Assembly: GCA_916613615.1 (NCBI GenBank)
Contig: OU744720.1
Coordinates: forward strand, 72,505,338-72,569,337
Length of the DNA stretch: 64,000 bases
Source of the DNA: Steromphala cineraria
Taxonomy: Eukaryota; Mollusca; Gastropoda; Trochida; Trochidae
Direction of reading: 5' to 3'
The translations under genes and the position numbers were made by a program. The notes beneath the pieces are model-generated. The model was not told the origin of the DNA. It ran no database searches and saw nothing but the letters and a program-made list of their open reading frames with translations. This document shows positions 35,301 to 48,499 of the stretch, one piece after another (position 1 is the stretch's first letter; the number at the start of each line of letters is the position of its first letter).

Positions 35301-36093
35301 TAATTTCGGTTTAGCCTGTATACCATGTTTAATGTAATTATCATTGAATTTTATCATCATGTGATGAGCCAAAGCTCAACTGTACTGTTTCCTGCCACAA
35401 ATAAAATCAACGGAAACGATCAAAGTCCAAAATCTACACTTGCATAAGTTAAGATATATATATACCTTCTTCAATCTGTCAAGCTTGTACAGGATTTTAT
35501 TATGATACATTCATGTTGTTTAATGAACCAAAAGAACCAAACAATTCTGTAACCCGATATGTAATGAACTGAGGCTCAATTTTACCATTTCACTCTTACA
35601 TGCAATAAATATTGACAACTCCCAATTTGATAAAGGCTTATGATGACCATGCAAAAACCAAAAAAAAAGCACACAAAGCTTGACTGGCCTTTTGTCGAAA
35701 ATGCTAAATTCTTCAATTTCTATATACCACATAATAGTATCATGTCTTGTTTGCGATGTACAACAAACGTCTAGAAACTACAAACCATGTTAAGAAAGAC
35801 TTCATCTTCCTCTTCCAAGGGTGCATTGACCCACTCTTCCTTCTGTATGATAAGTGTGTCTGAAGACAGCTGCAATCTGATTGGCTGAGATTTACCACGC
35901 CCATCTTGTAACGTTACCAAACCAGTCTTGATCTGAAATGAACATGAAATCGAAAAATTTAATTCTAATAAAGACATAACAAAAATTTTCCCAAATTTGT
36001 TCAAAAACCTCTAATGCAAATTATGATACTGTAATATATTAAATGCTCATAGACAAAACAAGTGTTAATACTTACCTTCAACTTCTTATACAT
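26355..36093 (-). CDS. SNTG: Gamma-syntrophin, 13 exons
   Basis: Exons in transcript order: 36093-36076, 35932-35786, 34735-34577, 33801-33675, 33537-33500, 33079-32961, 31823-31694, 31260-31222, 30808-30692, 30099-30028, 29713-29561, 28401-28198 and 26456-26355. Phases agree throughout, giving 474 residues (vertebrate gamma-syntrophins are about 517-539). The order of parts is that of a gamma-syntrophin: a short PH-like N-terminus (IKTGLVTLQDG), one PDZ domain with the ligand loop GLGL and signature VKGGAEHSLPVLISRI, a PH-like domain around WIQTVTTNI, a KFMALKGPEIFLFD block, and the syntrophin-unique C-terminus with SQLKGSSDDGKTKLKLLF and FLSAKLSSVDP. Syntrophins are cytoplasmic membrane-associated scaffolds that bind dystrophin/dystrobrevin and use PDZ to recruit channels or signalling proteins. 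SNTG1 versus SNTG2 cannot be decided and is probably a pre-duplication single gene. The first exon (MYKKLK) is the least certain. Confidence 0.9.
26524..27544. mobile_element. Element with internal 170-bp tandem repeats and flanking duplication
   Basis: ATGTCCCCCGC at 26670-26680 mirrors GCGGGGGACAT at 27456-27466. Between them are four tandem units of 166-171 bp, with TTCAGAATAACCAAAATAGC starting at about 26761, 26927, 27097 and 27268. Each unit contains a GTTTCYATRGAAACC-type palindrome. The right end forms a hairpin at 27434-27469 around CCCGCAAAGCTTTGCGGG. About 75 bp of sequence (AACTAATGGAAATTGAAATT...) is repeated at 26526 and 27470, outside the mirrored ends. It lies in the last syntrophin intron. 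It is non-coding. Confidence 0.75.
32042..32260. mobile_element. Short interspersed element, 'GACTAGTCC' family, copy 2
   Basis: Ends CAGGGGTCGAAATTAG and CTAATTTCGAACCCTG form an imperfect 16-bp terminal inverted repeat. The interior contains ACTAGTCC/GGACTAGT motifs in both orientations. It is homologous to 4252-4475. CAGGG-type ends hint at a hAT-like MITE, but I could not identify an 8-bp target duplication. It lies in a syntrophin intron. Confidence 0.75.
32538..32612 (-). repeat. tRNA-like sequence (SINE head or pseudo-tRNA)
   Basis: Read on the minus strand it begins GCCTCTGTAGCTGAGGCGGT (A-box-like) and contains GGTTCGAATCC, a perfect pol III B box, with tRNA spacing. The 3' end does not pair with the GCCTCTG 5' end, and the anticodon arm has a 16-base rather than 17-base length with a mismatch. 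It is therefore not called a functional tRNA. Confidence 0.55.
36076..36093 (-). CDS. SNTG: Likely first coding exon of gamma-syntrophin
   Basis: ATG TAT AAG AAG TTG AAG is followed by a strong donor GTAAGT in phase 0, which matches the acceptor at 35932. An in-frame TAA lies four codons upstream of the ATG, so translation must start here if this exon is used. A CTTCTAG acceptor lies directly before the ATG, so this could equally be an internal micro-exon carrying the start codon. Other upstream first exons cannot be excluded. Confidence 0.5.
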
Positions 36094-36865
36094 TCTAGAA
36101 GTGATTTAGAAGCATGAATGTTAAAAATATCTATTAGTATTTCATCAAATCAATTTATATCTGCAAAATGTTAAAAATGGCAAAGAGGAGCAAAATGTCT
36201 GTTGCTTCCAATTTCTTTCTGATACCCTCAATAATTCTAAGTTGCGGTACGTGAACTTGCCGACAGACAGATGGTTGGAAAGAGTAACTGAGTTGTATAA
36301 CCCCCTTCCAGTTTGATGCATGTTAAAGCTGGTAGCATGATGTCAAATCACTGCTCATATTATAAAGGGCAATCCTTTCATTCTAGATTGTAAAAGGTCA
36401 ATGTTAATACTGCTCATTTAAATTTAAAATGGTCATTTTTGCTCTATTAACTTCTAATGTCAAACACAGATAAGTAAGGCCAGGCTGTAAAGCTACTGAC
36501 AATTTCCAAAGTCTCCTGGGCTGAGTGTCTGGGTCAAAAACATAATAAAACTGAAACTAAATATTCATCGAGATAAACAAGAGTCATCAAAAGATGACAT
36601 ACAGGTAGTCAAAAAATGTTCTGTCAAAGTAGAGTTCAAACTATAGTTGTAGACAGAATTAAAGGATAATTAAATAGAGTCCACATCTGTACTGTTTCTA
36701 TTGAAAATATAATAAAAAAGGAACAAGGGCAATAACTCTATTAAGAAAATGCATGCTTCTGATTTTTGAACTCCAAGGTATTGACACCCTGAAGACACAC
36801 AGTAAATTTGGTTATCCTGTATTGAACAGTTTCGGAGAATAGCTGTCCTTTTTAACTTGAACAGA

Positions 36866-36890
36866 TGAAAGCACACACACACACACAGAC
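36866..36890. repeat. CA microsatellite
   Basis: A short CACACA run upstream of the syntrophin start. The preceding 36680-36860 resembles the 'GGCAATAACTC' molluscan repeat (ACAAGGGCAATAACTCTATT). Confidence 0.7.
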
Positions 36891-37059
36891 GAATGGAATA
36901 CAAACCTAAATCCCCCTATGTAACGAGACTAAAATATTGGACTTGACTGTTTTTAACCATGTTTAAAATCTTAATAATTGCAGATTTATAACCTTGGATT
37001 CTCGCTGTTTGTCAACTTTGCAAACACCAGACACTACATAAGTGAGTATTCAAACCAAC

Positions 37060-38261
37060 TACCGTATATGACCGGGTATAAGCCGAGAATTTGACACCAG
37101 AAATTAGGGGGTCAGAGAGGGGGGGTCGGTCTATACCTGAGTTATATGATGCAGATGAAAAAAAATCAAGAGACCAAGCACGAGTATCCTCAGCCCAGCG
37201 AGTTAGCGAGTCGATGTTACACAGGAAGCAACATGCACAATCATCGAGGTCATTTCTATATTGAACTTGTAAAAAAAAAATACTTTTGTTGTGTTGGTGT
37301 TTTGAATGAAAATATACAAAGAAGAGTTGAAAATTATATAAAGATATATTAATATGAAATATTCAAGCAACCTTTACGTACTGTTAGATTTCGGCAGATC
37401 GATGTGGCTTCACTCGCATCCACGATCGGCAATTGAAACTCGGTTTTTCAAATATTATCATCAAGAGTTATCACTTCAAAAGGCTTGTTGTCCATTTTAA
37501 AGTATTATTAAGACATATTTCCAAACTTATCAATCATATCTGATCGAAATTCAATCAAATCTTTGTCAAAGATACACTCGTGAAAGCACGATGTTTTACA
37601 TTTCTTTGAATTTCAATCGTAATTTCGTGACGATGAATAACATTTCTTTTATAATTTTTTGCTCATGGTTATATTTCTGATCGTTATTCTTCGACTTTTA
37701 TAAACACAAATATTTCAATTAACTACATGTTAATTTTGAAAAAATAAAATATAGAAAACGTGTAAGAAAATCTGATATATTTACACATTTAATATTGTAT
37801 CGAAAAAATGTTGTCATGAAATTATTACGACCACGTTTTATGTTTCGTAGATATTTTTTAAACCGACTTGCTGATTGGTTGACCTACATAATTTAGCCAA
37901 TGAAAAGACTTGTAACAAATATCTCATTTCCAGCAAACACTTCATGCACCAAAGGTTGTTGACTGTCGTTCGTTAACAATTTGCCGAGAATAATATGTTA
38001 TATGATTAAAACAAACACCGTAAGTGAACACTTATAATTTCTTTTATAGTTTTTTAAAATAATATACGTCTTCATTTGATGATTCATGAGCTTTTAGTTT
38101 CAATGCAACGGGCATCATATCGACTTACTGTCAGCAAAATAGAGCTGCGAGGAGGGGGGTCGGTCTATACATGAGATACTAGGTTTTGACTGGGATTTGG
38201 GGGGTTGAGAAAGGGGGTCGGTTTATATGCGGGGTCGGCTTATACCCGGTCATATACGGTA
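37060..38261. mobile_element. 1.2-kb non-autonomous TIR element
   Basis: TACCGTATATGACCGGGTAT at 37060 is matched in reverse complement at 38235-38261 (ATACCCGGTCATATACGGTA), giving about 27 bp of inverted repeat. Subterminal GGGGGTCGGTCTATAC motifs occur on both sides, in the same orientation. The interior is AT-rich without a transposase. It sits between the divergent syntrophin and EFHC1 genes. Confidence 0.85.
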
Positions 38262-41180
38262 CGTCATTTCTCTATTAATTCGACCTCAAAATTTCAAAAG
38301 ATTTTCAGAAAATGTTTATGGTTGAACTATTTTTCACTTTCTTCACTCATTTGGCACTATGGTTTAAATGTTAGATAGATATCAAGAACATTTCTAATTA
38401 TAAGAATAGTCCTTGGAAATGACCACATAATAATGACAATGTTGTCATCATGAAAATATTTTATATTGAATTGAAGATGATTATCCTTTGCACTTTTTTA
38501 TTTTTGTAAATTTGTTATTTTATTGAGCAATTTACTAATGGGAAGATCATTTTCCGATTTGAGGTGAACTGGGTCTGGTATGAAGGTGGTCCCTATTATC
38601 ATGGGTCTTATTGTTTCACATGTATATTTTCCTCTAAATAATTACAATCTAAATATTTTTTCTTGTTTTTAAACTCTGCAAATATGTCCTTCCAAAATAT
38701 GTTAATTAAACTTGTATCTATGGAAAATATATTTTTAGACATAGATATAAAAAATCTTCTCTGTGTGATGTATTTTATCTGAAGTGTCCCTATTTTCAAG
38801 GTATTTAGTATATGATAAATAAATTATTCTCTGTAGATAAAATCACAAATGTAAGATTATTATTTACAAATGTAATGAAAATTGATTTTATATCAGGATA
38901 TTAAACACAATATTTGCAAAGCTGTAACAAGAAAATTCTAATAAAAAGACGCCTTGTCACAGTTTTACAGAGCAGCCATTTTTGATAAGTGATTTGAACA
39001 CTATCTTAACAAAATGGCATTTTTTACAATTAAATCATATGAATAATATTCAAGTTTCATTGCTCCTTAAAAGTGAGATCATTGTTTTCACATAAGTTGT
39101 ACCTATAAAATGAAAAGAGAATGTTGCAATCTATTTTAAGCTCATAAATAACCTACTTTTATCTGGCGAAAAGGTTATGATTTTAGAGTTTGTGTCTTAT
39201 TTTCGCACTAAATGTAATTCTTCATTAAAAATCTTTGAAACCATTAATACATTTTCCTTTCATACATTTCTGTTTGTTATCTATCAAACTATTCCCATAC
39301 AAAATAAAAAACTCTCGGACAATATTTTGTGAAGACAGGATTGTTTCTTGCACAAGCAGTTAATATTTCATAAATGAAAATGATTACTCGTTTTTTCAGA
39401 TCACTGAAAATGTGAAAAGATACTACTGAACATTTGAACAAATGTTTTTTTTAGATGCCTCAGTATCTAGTTTATTCATCTATGGTGTGTTTTGCAAATA
39501 TAAATATTCCTTGTAGGCATTGGAGACTTAAATGAGTTTACCACGATAATAGGGTTACCACGATATTAGGGTCACTAGCCATACATACTGAGCTTTGGTG
39601 AACTGGTTTTTGTAAAGCAAGTGAGACAGGAAACCAGGTTTTTATTTCCGGTCTCTTTTCAGAGCTGACTTTGTCGTTCCTTGTTTGGATGCTATATATG
39701 AACATGGATATACCTGCACATATGTTATTGTTTAGAGTCTGGCCCTGGTGTTCTCAATCTTTGACAAGCCTTGATCACTGTCAAAATGAATTTCTTCTAC
39801 TGTCTAGAAAAGGTTGGGATTTTAATGGTTCTGATAATCTGATAACTAAGTTAGGTACCCGAATGAGCGTAGTTCTTCATTTCATTTCAAGAAAACAGAC
39901 TACGGCAATATCACAACTTGCTGTCAAATTATAAGAAGACGAACGTCGTTATGACTATGAGTGCAATTTCATTGACCGAGGTGTAGAACTTTCCAATATT
40001 ATATATTTTCAACACTATTGTACATAAACATTATTTCTATACCTCCGTCATTATTTCCTCTTCCTCCTAATCAACCATTATTTCAAACAAACGAGTACAG
40101 AAACGTTGAATTTCACAGGTGACATCGCCAATTCGACAGCATTCCATCACATCAAAAGTTTTCTCTAATGAAGGTAAAATTTTAGAGATGCTATTTCCGT
40201 GCGACTTATTTCAGTTGTTGGATACTCTATTGACGCATTGATGATTTTATCATTATTTGCGGGTGGGGTATATATCTCCCCACTGACTCTGTTATTAAAT
40301 AATTGAAACGACGACAAAATAAAAACAAGCAAACAAAAAAATATTCAAAAGGGAGAAAAGACCAGTTAGAACTCTCCTCCATTGTTCTAATATGTAACAC
40401 GGATATGTTTTTGTCTTCTTTCAGGACTTTATCATTTTCTAATGTGGTCTCATTCATTAGTGAATATGTTGTTTGCATATCAAATTATTTCACGCTTTCT
40501 ATTTCCCTGCTCAGAATATATGTTTCAAAATACAATCAAAGAACATATCGAGTGTACTATATATTTTACAGGTATTGACACCTGCTGTTATTCATCTATT
40601 TTGTTATGTTACAAAATCAAACAAACATTTAATTTTAATTCATCAAGGGTATATATTGAAAGATAGTATATGAATTAAAATTTAGAACCACAATATAGAA
40701 TATAGTAATAAAAACGTAATACGTGTACGTATGATATAAACTATCAAATCTGCATCATTTGGTGTTGACGTTATAAGTGCAAGGACTTTAAAAATGGACA
40801 AGTGTCATGAACAAACCATTTTAAGTTATTTATTTAGTTCTTTTTTTCGACAAAACTCCTAAACAAAAAAATATGATTGTCAAATATTTTAAATAAATGA
40901 TTACTGGTAGACGTATATTCGTGTAAAATTGTATTATTATTTTGTGCTTTACATAGTATTGATATTCTGGTTCATTTTAATATTGTTATTTCAACTCTTT
41001 TTCCTGGATTATGAAAATTATTTTTTTCCAATTATCATGAGCAATTTAGTGAGCATTTCAGGATTTGTTTGAAGATATACAGTTATACAATATCAGCTGT
41101 AGTCAAGTAGTATTGTAGCTCTTCTAACGGTGAGGCGAGAAAATACTTCATCCAAGTAACGCGAGATCTCTAACGGGAGT
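38262..41180. other. Intergenic between SNTG and EFHC1
   Basis: AT-rich. The plus-strand ORF at 39671-39934 and those around 40300-40670 show no domain, no upstream exon and no codon character. Promoter elements for the syntrophin gene could lie here but none is recognised. Confidence 0.5.
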
Positions 41181-41182
41181 TC

Positions 41183-41195
41183 GTCCCTTAGCAAC
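41183..41195 (+). promoter_or_regulatory. RFX X-box upstream of EFHC1
   Basis: GTCCCTTAGCAAC fits the X-box consensus RYYNYY-N(1-3)-RRNRAC exactly (GTCCCT, T, AGCAAC). It lies 100-113 bp upstream of the EFHC1 start codon. A further GGCAAC half-site follows at about 41200-41205. RFX factors drive ciliary genes through such sites near the start of transcription, which suits a gene for an axonemal protein. Position and motif are seen; binding is inferred. Confidence 0.7.
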
Positions 41196-41295
41196 ACCCG
41201 GCAACAGGGACGCAAGCCTTGAATATCAACAACCAAACATCTGAAACACTTTGAGTTTGCATATCATCTGCCCAAGGGAAGGCAGTACTCTGAAG

Positions 41296-44200
41296 ATGGA
41301 AGGTTTACCGTTTCTCCCCGGAAATTCGTTTTATGACCCAACAGTAAGTAAATGCTATTACATAGGTTGTTTTTCACAGGTATTCTAAGTTTACAAAGCA
41401 ACTCCACAAAATAAAATACAAGATGTTCATTCATGAATACATTCCCAATTGCCAGACCTTCTATACTACATCTATGTCTGCCATCACAAATGTTTTCTTG
41501 CGACTAAATGTTTTAATAATATTCAAATTGATGATAATGCATCTTGTAAATTGTACTTAATTTTTTATTACTTTAGCCTGATGGAATGAGAAACATTTAC
41601 ATTTTCAACAGCTAAATGTCAATTTGATACTGATGTCATTTTATTCACAATAATTCTTAAGACAAAGATCGTTATGAAGGTGAAAATAAATACTTTAAAT
41701 TTAGGTACAATCAGGGAACCATAGAAATGCATCTAAATGCTGTATATTATATAAAACATTCCTGAAATTTATTACTTCAAATCACCCTTTTGAATACTGA
41801 GGATTACTTGGATCTTGGATATTACATTCTTTCAAAGATGAAATGTAGCATCCTCTAATTATTTACTTTAGTCATTGTTATTTGATATCTGATCTTTATT
41901 CTTAAAAAATATTCAAGACCTAGTGTTTCTTTCAATCACTGATTAAAAGGGGTCTGAAGAAATATTACATGTAACAGGTAAAGAGAAAACAGAAAGCTGA
42001 AACTGGCCACATTGAACTCATATATAAGAAAAATTTGTTGCAAGTAATATCACTTAATGTATAAATATGTCATACTGAAAATTGCTTGGTAGCAATCTTT
42101 AGTTATCTTAACAGATATTTGTACAAAACAAGAAAAGCCAATTAATAGTAAAATACATCTTTTCTGGAATTTTTGTGCAAGACAAATCATAAATTGAATC
42201 ATCTTCATTTCTTTTCAGCGTGGCAAATATCACAGAGCACATTCCCTAGGCTACAAAAATGGATATGCCATCCAGAAGCGACCTGAAGTCGGTATAGGAG
42301 GGGAGACCCTGATTCACAACCAGCTGAACCAGGCAGATCTCGATGAGTTGGCAAACTACAACCCCACACTCACCTATGGTCAGGCAAAACAGGCTCCACC
42401 AGAGGACTTTGTACCAGGCCATGTAGCGTGGGATAAGAAGGTAGCTTTAAAAATTAGTAGAAGAAATTTCCTTGAGGAAGAGATGTTATATTATTATAAC
42501 CCTAATACAAAGGAATATATGGATGACAACTTCTTTGTTCTTTGATTCCTGCGTTGTCCGAAACTTCGCATACAATGAACAAAGAAGTAAACATCCATAT
42601 ATTCCTCTGCATTATTGTCATCCCAACTTCTAAAATGCCTCTCAAAGATCTTATCACCCTAACTATTATTACTTCTTTTATTGGCATTTAAGAAGTGGGG
42701 CTGTTGAAGAATGAAGACAATTTGTGGATATTCAATTTGTTTATTTGAATAAGTGAGGTATTGACAAAGATTCTAATGCTTGAACATTGGAATCTATCTT
42801 CTGAGATGTATTGATGATAATGAAGATATATATTTGGATGACAATTTATTTTTTCATGATGTGTAACGTTTCAACACAGATTCTTGTGTCATCATGTGCT
42901 TGAAAACGACACAAGAATCTGTGTTGAAACATGGCATATCATGATTACATCGCATATCAAGTTTTCATCCATACATGTTTCTTCATTATCATTGGAATGT
43001 ATGCTGAAACATTGCTTTTTCATAAAAAGGTGTACCGGTTTATCAAAATCTAAATCTTCATTCTTCATAAATTTTATGTTCACCTTTTTAGTTTTTACTT
43101 CCAAATGATAATTCTATGTATCACATATATTGTTAACAGAACTCTAAAAATATAACGAAAATGTTTCATCTTGTGAAATAATATCTGATGATTAAGATAT
43201 TCAGATTTAAAGAAAAATGCAATTTATGAATTGACATTAATTTTGGTTATGATTCTATTGTTCACATTCATCATTAGTTTCTCAATATTTCAGGTGTTGA
43301 GGTTCAATGGTTATTTCAAGCAGACAGTCAATGAGTCACCAGATGAGTTTTATCGTGTACGCCCAGTCGACATCTACTACTATTTGGAAGATGACACAAT
43401 TGCTGTGGTTGAACCCCATGTTGAAAACAGTGGTATGCCCCAAGGTAAGATACTGCGTCCTTTACCATTAACTGATTTTTCAAATTTCTATATTTATGGA
43501 GTGAGCGGTTGCATTGCATACATATCAAATGTGATAGTGTGCAGTGTATACAAGATACATCACCTATAGTCACTGAAGTTACGCCAAAAGTTAGCAAATA
43601 ATTCTTCAATTTTATCAATTTTGAGTTTAGGCCTATATGCATTCTCAAACAAAAAAATTCTCCCCAAATTGTGGACTTGTGCCATCACTTTTGAATATGA
43701 CTGTCAAAAATACAATTTTAGTTACTTGTTGTATATATTTGGAAAACACAGAAGATGTTAATTAATGTATATTGAATTTGTAGGTAAACTGATCAAGAGG
43801 CAACAGCTACCAAAGAATGACCAAGGAGACAACTGGCACTGGAAGGACATCAACCTTGGTATCAACATCACCTTCTACGGCAAGGTGTTCCATGTTACCA
43901 ACTGTGACAAGTTCACAAGGGTCAGTGAATCCATTCATTTTAAAGGTTGAGGGGTTGTGCCATAATTGAGTGTGCATATTTTAATAAATGAATATTTAAC
44001 CAATGATATATGGCAGAGTTAATTTTTGTAAGAGGAGGTAGGTTTTAAGATATTTGGATACCTTAACGCCGATTTGGGATAGTTAAGTACCCTTCAAATA
44101 ACTTTATTTTGAAGATGAACGTCTAACAAATCCACATGGCTAAGATAAACATTTTATTGATATAATGCACTTTTAGAGCCTTGGGTATTTAAAAACGTTA

Positions 44201-47200
44201 TAACATTCATGATGAAAGCAACTAATAATGTAAAACAAAGAATTAAAATGATGTTATTTTATTAAATTTTATATAAAAAAGTAGAAGGAAGAAAATCATG
44301 TAGTTCTGATATTCATCATTATCTGTCATTGCAACAATATTGAATCTCTTACAGGACTTCCTTGACAGCGAAGGTATTTTTGTCAACGAGCCAGAGATGA
44401 CACCTACTGATCCGTATATCGAGCGTCGCAAGAACGCAGCCGCTCTCCGCACATACGACACACCCAGTTCCTTCGACAAGAGCAGACAGTTTCTGGAGCT
44501 TGACAGGAAAGTTCTACGCTTCTTCTGTGCTTGGGATGATCGGGACAGCATGTTTGGAGAGATGAGGCCATTCATTCTACATGTAAGTAAAACTACTGAT
44601 CACCTGATTTGAATATCCGAAAGCTCGTAGTTCCTTGATCATTTGAGGTAGATTGTTCTTATAACAGAGGTCATTTATCTTACCATACAGTAGTTCAATA
44701 CAATTTTTTTATCTTTCATCAATTAGTTTGGTGTCTTGGATTTGAAAAAAATTATAAATTGATTCATTTGCTACTTCAGTATTTTGTCCATTACTTTTAA
44801 GTTGACTTTTTGATTAACGAATTACCACAATATTCAAATGTAAGTGTATTACACAAAAAGCGTTAAGATACTTCATATTTTAAAAATTTGTAGTGGTTCG
44901 TATAATTTTTCTAGATTATTATTCAGTACATCTTTCTGAGTGACATGTTTATTTGAATTCCAGTACTACCTTGTTGATGACACCCTGGAAATCAGAGAGA
45001 TGCACACACCCAATGATGGCCGTGATCCATTCCCAGTTTTGATTGGCCGACACAAGGTTCCCAAGAACCGCTACTCTGCACCATCATCCTTCCCAGCTGT
45101 TGTCATGGAGCTCTCTGATCATGAAGTGAAAGAATATTTCACACCAAAGGACTTTGCAATCGGCAAAACTGTGTCAATCTACGGCAGACGATTCATCGTA
45201 TATGACTGTGACAATTTTACAAAAGCTTTCTATTATCATAATTTTGGAACCACTGACTTCAACACTGTAGACATCAAGGGCTTGTCCAAGGATCTGCCAA
45301 GAATGGTAAGTTACGCAATTCAATTGATAATAAATGATAATATCACAAGTAGAGGATTTTGCTGCCTGTTTAAACACTATCAATATAAACAGTCTGATGT
45401 TTGTACATATCCTTATGAATATGTTATAATTTTGCTCAGCCATATGAGAAATATGTAATTATTCTTTCATAGTTGATAAACAATCTTCAGAATGAAGCTT
45501 GTATTTTTCTATTTGTTGATATTGATCTCTTGCTACAATTGTGTACCACATCCAGTCGAATTATGCATAGTGTTTGAAATACAACAAAGTCTATTCTTGC
45601 AGGAAGACATGGTTTGAGATAATTATAAGCCTTGCTAATATGACAGGCCCTGCTATACATGCATTTACAATGATAAAACACTCAAGCCAGATTTTGTTGG
45701 TCTTTTTTTAACAACTGTCCCCAACTAAATACAATGCGGGTGATTGATGGACAGAGGCTATTTTAAACACTTTGTATATAATCTTGTGTCAATGCTAACA
45801 AGTTCATGTGTATGTGCAGGAGATCCCACCCTACAACAACTTTGGTTCCATGGAAGATTCCCTCCAGTCCTGTCTCTCCCTGGTGCCTCAACCTCCCAAG
45901 AAGGACTTCATCAAGATGCTGGAGAATGACCACAAGGTCCTCAGATTTGAGGCTGTCATGGTAGGTATACTTTTTAGAACTTCACGTGATTAGTTTTCCC
46001 CGAATCATGCAGAAGATGATCACTGATCCGTCTTCTGAACAAAAAAATTCATATAAAACTTTTTCCATGCAAATGCATATTTTTGGAATGCAAAAATTTA
46101 CATTGTAACCCTTGCCTTTTAGGACTCTGTGCGCCCTGAAGACACAGGACGTCGCTTCATCATCGCGTACCGCCTTGCTGATGACATGATGACCGTCTAC
46201 GAACCTCCAGTGAGAAATTCAGGAATCATCGGAGGAAAGTTCTTGGAAAGAACGCGGGTCGCAAAACCAGGAACCTCCCCTGACAAACCAGAGTTTTATG
46301 GTCCTCAAGACTTCTACATCGGAGCCGTCATCGAGGTGTTCAAACATCGCTTCATGATCGTCAACGCTGATGCCTTTGTTCTACAGTACATGGAGGAACA
46401 TAGCTCACAGTTCCCAGGTAACAGGAAATTGATTGAATGGACTACGATAATGTTTGAATAAATTATTGTTGTGTACAAAATTACATCTTGATAATGATTC
46501 CTTGACTATTGAATAAGTAAATCTAAATGTTGCCTTTATGTCAAACATTATTTTGTATTGTAATTAACTAGATGCTCTTGATACAATTCTTTTCTGACCA
46601 GTTCTTAATTGATTCTAGAGAGGACCATCCAGTCTCTACGGGACACTCTCGGCCAATCACAGACTGCCAAGGAAACTGTCAAGGGTGGGCCCATGAAAGT
46701 GAAGCGATCGTAAGTTACTAATTGTTGCATTTTGAAAATCTAATTTGATCAGTTCTATGGTTGAATCTTGTAAACATCACATATAAAAAAAATGGTTATC
46801 ACAAATTTAGAAAAATGAAATGATTACCACTACATTTACTCTGCAATCTAAACAAATTTAATTCTATTTCATCAAAACCTTTCAGTTATATTTTATTTTA
46901 TGTCACAAAAGCAAAAGTCATACGGTAGTCCTTTATTTTTCTCATTTAAAAAAAATGTTGTCTGGCTGTATATCTGATTTAACCTATGATGTTGAAAAGC
47001 ATGATTAAATTTTTCAAAGTCCAGATAAGCATAAACTTTTAAAAATTCAAAATACTTAATAGATAAATTTAATAAGATTTACTATATTAAATTTTAATAA
47101 TGTTTTGCAGTGAGGGTGATCTTGAGAACTTGGTACGTCAAGTGCGAGCCCAGCTGAAGAAGATAGCGATCACAGACAAGACACGTGTAGACGAGATGTT

Positions 47201-47811
47201 CCTGAGATATGACACAGACCGTACCGGCTACATCGACTGTAACAACATGCGCGATCTCTGTCGAAGACTGCAACTCCCTGTTGATGATGATGTCATCGAA
47301 GCGGTATGTACAAATTAGATTAAATTGGGTTTTTTGTATAATGGATTTATTACAAGTTTATGGTTCAAACAAAGAGTTGAAATACATGTGTGACAAAGCA
47401 CTGATAATTTATATTGTTTGCATGTCAAAAAAAAAATGTCAAAATATATGATGTTTAAGTTAGGGACAAAATAATTCTTTAGTATAAAATCAGAGCTTAA
47501 AAAATATGTTTTTAAGGCCATTTTGTTAAAAAGAATTCCTACAAATTACAATATTTTGGCATAAGAGTGGGTAGAAAGATCATTGTACATCTATTTTATA
47601 TGGTTTAGCATAAATGTTAATTATGATCTCCAACAAATGTCACCGATCTTAACTAAATTTGAAGATTTTACAAGTGCTTCAAAGATGAGCTGATTTCACA
47701 CTCCAATTATATGTACCTTTTTATTTATTTCAGCTTGTTGCCCAGTGCACAGTTGACAATGAGGGACGAATCCGCCTGGAAGATTTCCGTAGATTTGTTG
47801 AAAGCTCATAA
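41296..47811 (+). CDS. EFHC1: EF-hand domain-containing protein 1 (EFHC1, myoclonin-1)
   Basis: Exons: 41296-41343, 42219-42440, 43294-43444, 43784-43920, 44355-44582, 44964-45305, 45820-45960, 46123-46417, 46619-46709, 47111-47303 and 47734-47811. They give 641 residues; human EFHC1 has 640. The N-terminus ([31 protein letters not shown]) is typical of EFHC1 rather than EFHC2. Three DM10 domains lie at roughly residues 88-192, 233-355 and 411-520, each opening with a KVLRF-type motif and carrying a D-C-D-x-F/N-A-D-x-F type end. A C-terminal EF-hand loop, [12 protein letters not shown], lies near residue 585. Its twelfth position is Asn rather than Glu/Asp, so calcium binding may be weak. DM10 proteins are luminal proteins of axonemal doublet microtubules. 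The start ATG is preceded by an X-box promoter. No breaks were seen. Confidence 0.95.
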
Positions 47812-48499
47812 ACCAGTGTCCTTTGGATATTGTTGTTTTTAAATGTATATATAAGGTGAAGACTTTTACTGTACAGATAACCTACCACTTACGTCACATG
47901 ATTTTTAACTAAAGATGTGTTAAATTCTTAGCCAATATTGATGTCAGCAAATAGATGTCCTAAACATAACAATACAAAACCCTTGCTTTTTTATGTTGCA
48001 ACTTCACACATCAAACCCATTTGTATCTTGAAGGTAAACTTAATTTTTGGAACCATAAAAGTGATAGAATTATTGTCTATATGTCACATGGTAGACAATG
48101 ATATCATTTAACGCTCCAAACTGTCTTAATGTTGTAATGAAGATGTCAAAAATGAGTTGATGTGTCAAATAACTTTCTTATCAACAACATAGACATCACT
48201 TTTAAAATTTTAAGAAATTGTGTTACAAATTGGTTCCACAAGGTCATAGATATTAGACTTTACTGATTTTTCTTTATTCATTATAAGCATTGATAAATCA
48301 TCTTCCATTATTGACTAACTTAAGAATATACTCATAGTATGAAAGTAAATTGGTACTTCAGTTTCCAAATTTACAGAAATATTACCTTTCACAATGCATT
48401 CACATAATATATTTATATTCATACCTATATACCAAGGCTTCTAACTTTGAAGCAAATTTGTCTGGAAATTTGTTGAGTCTGAGAATTGTTTGTGTTTGC

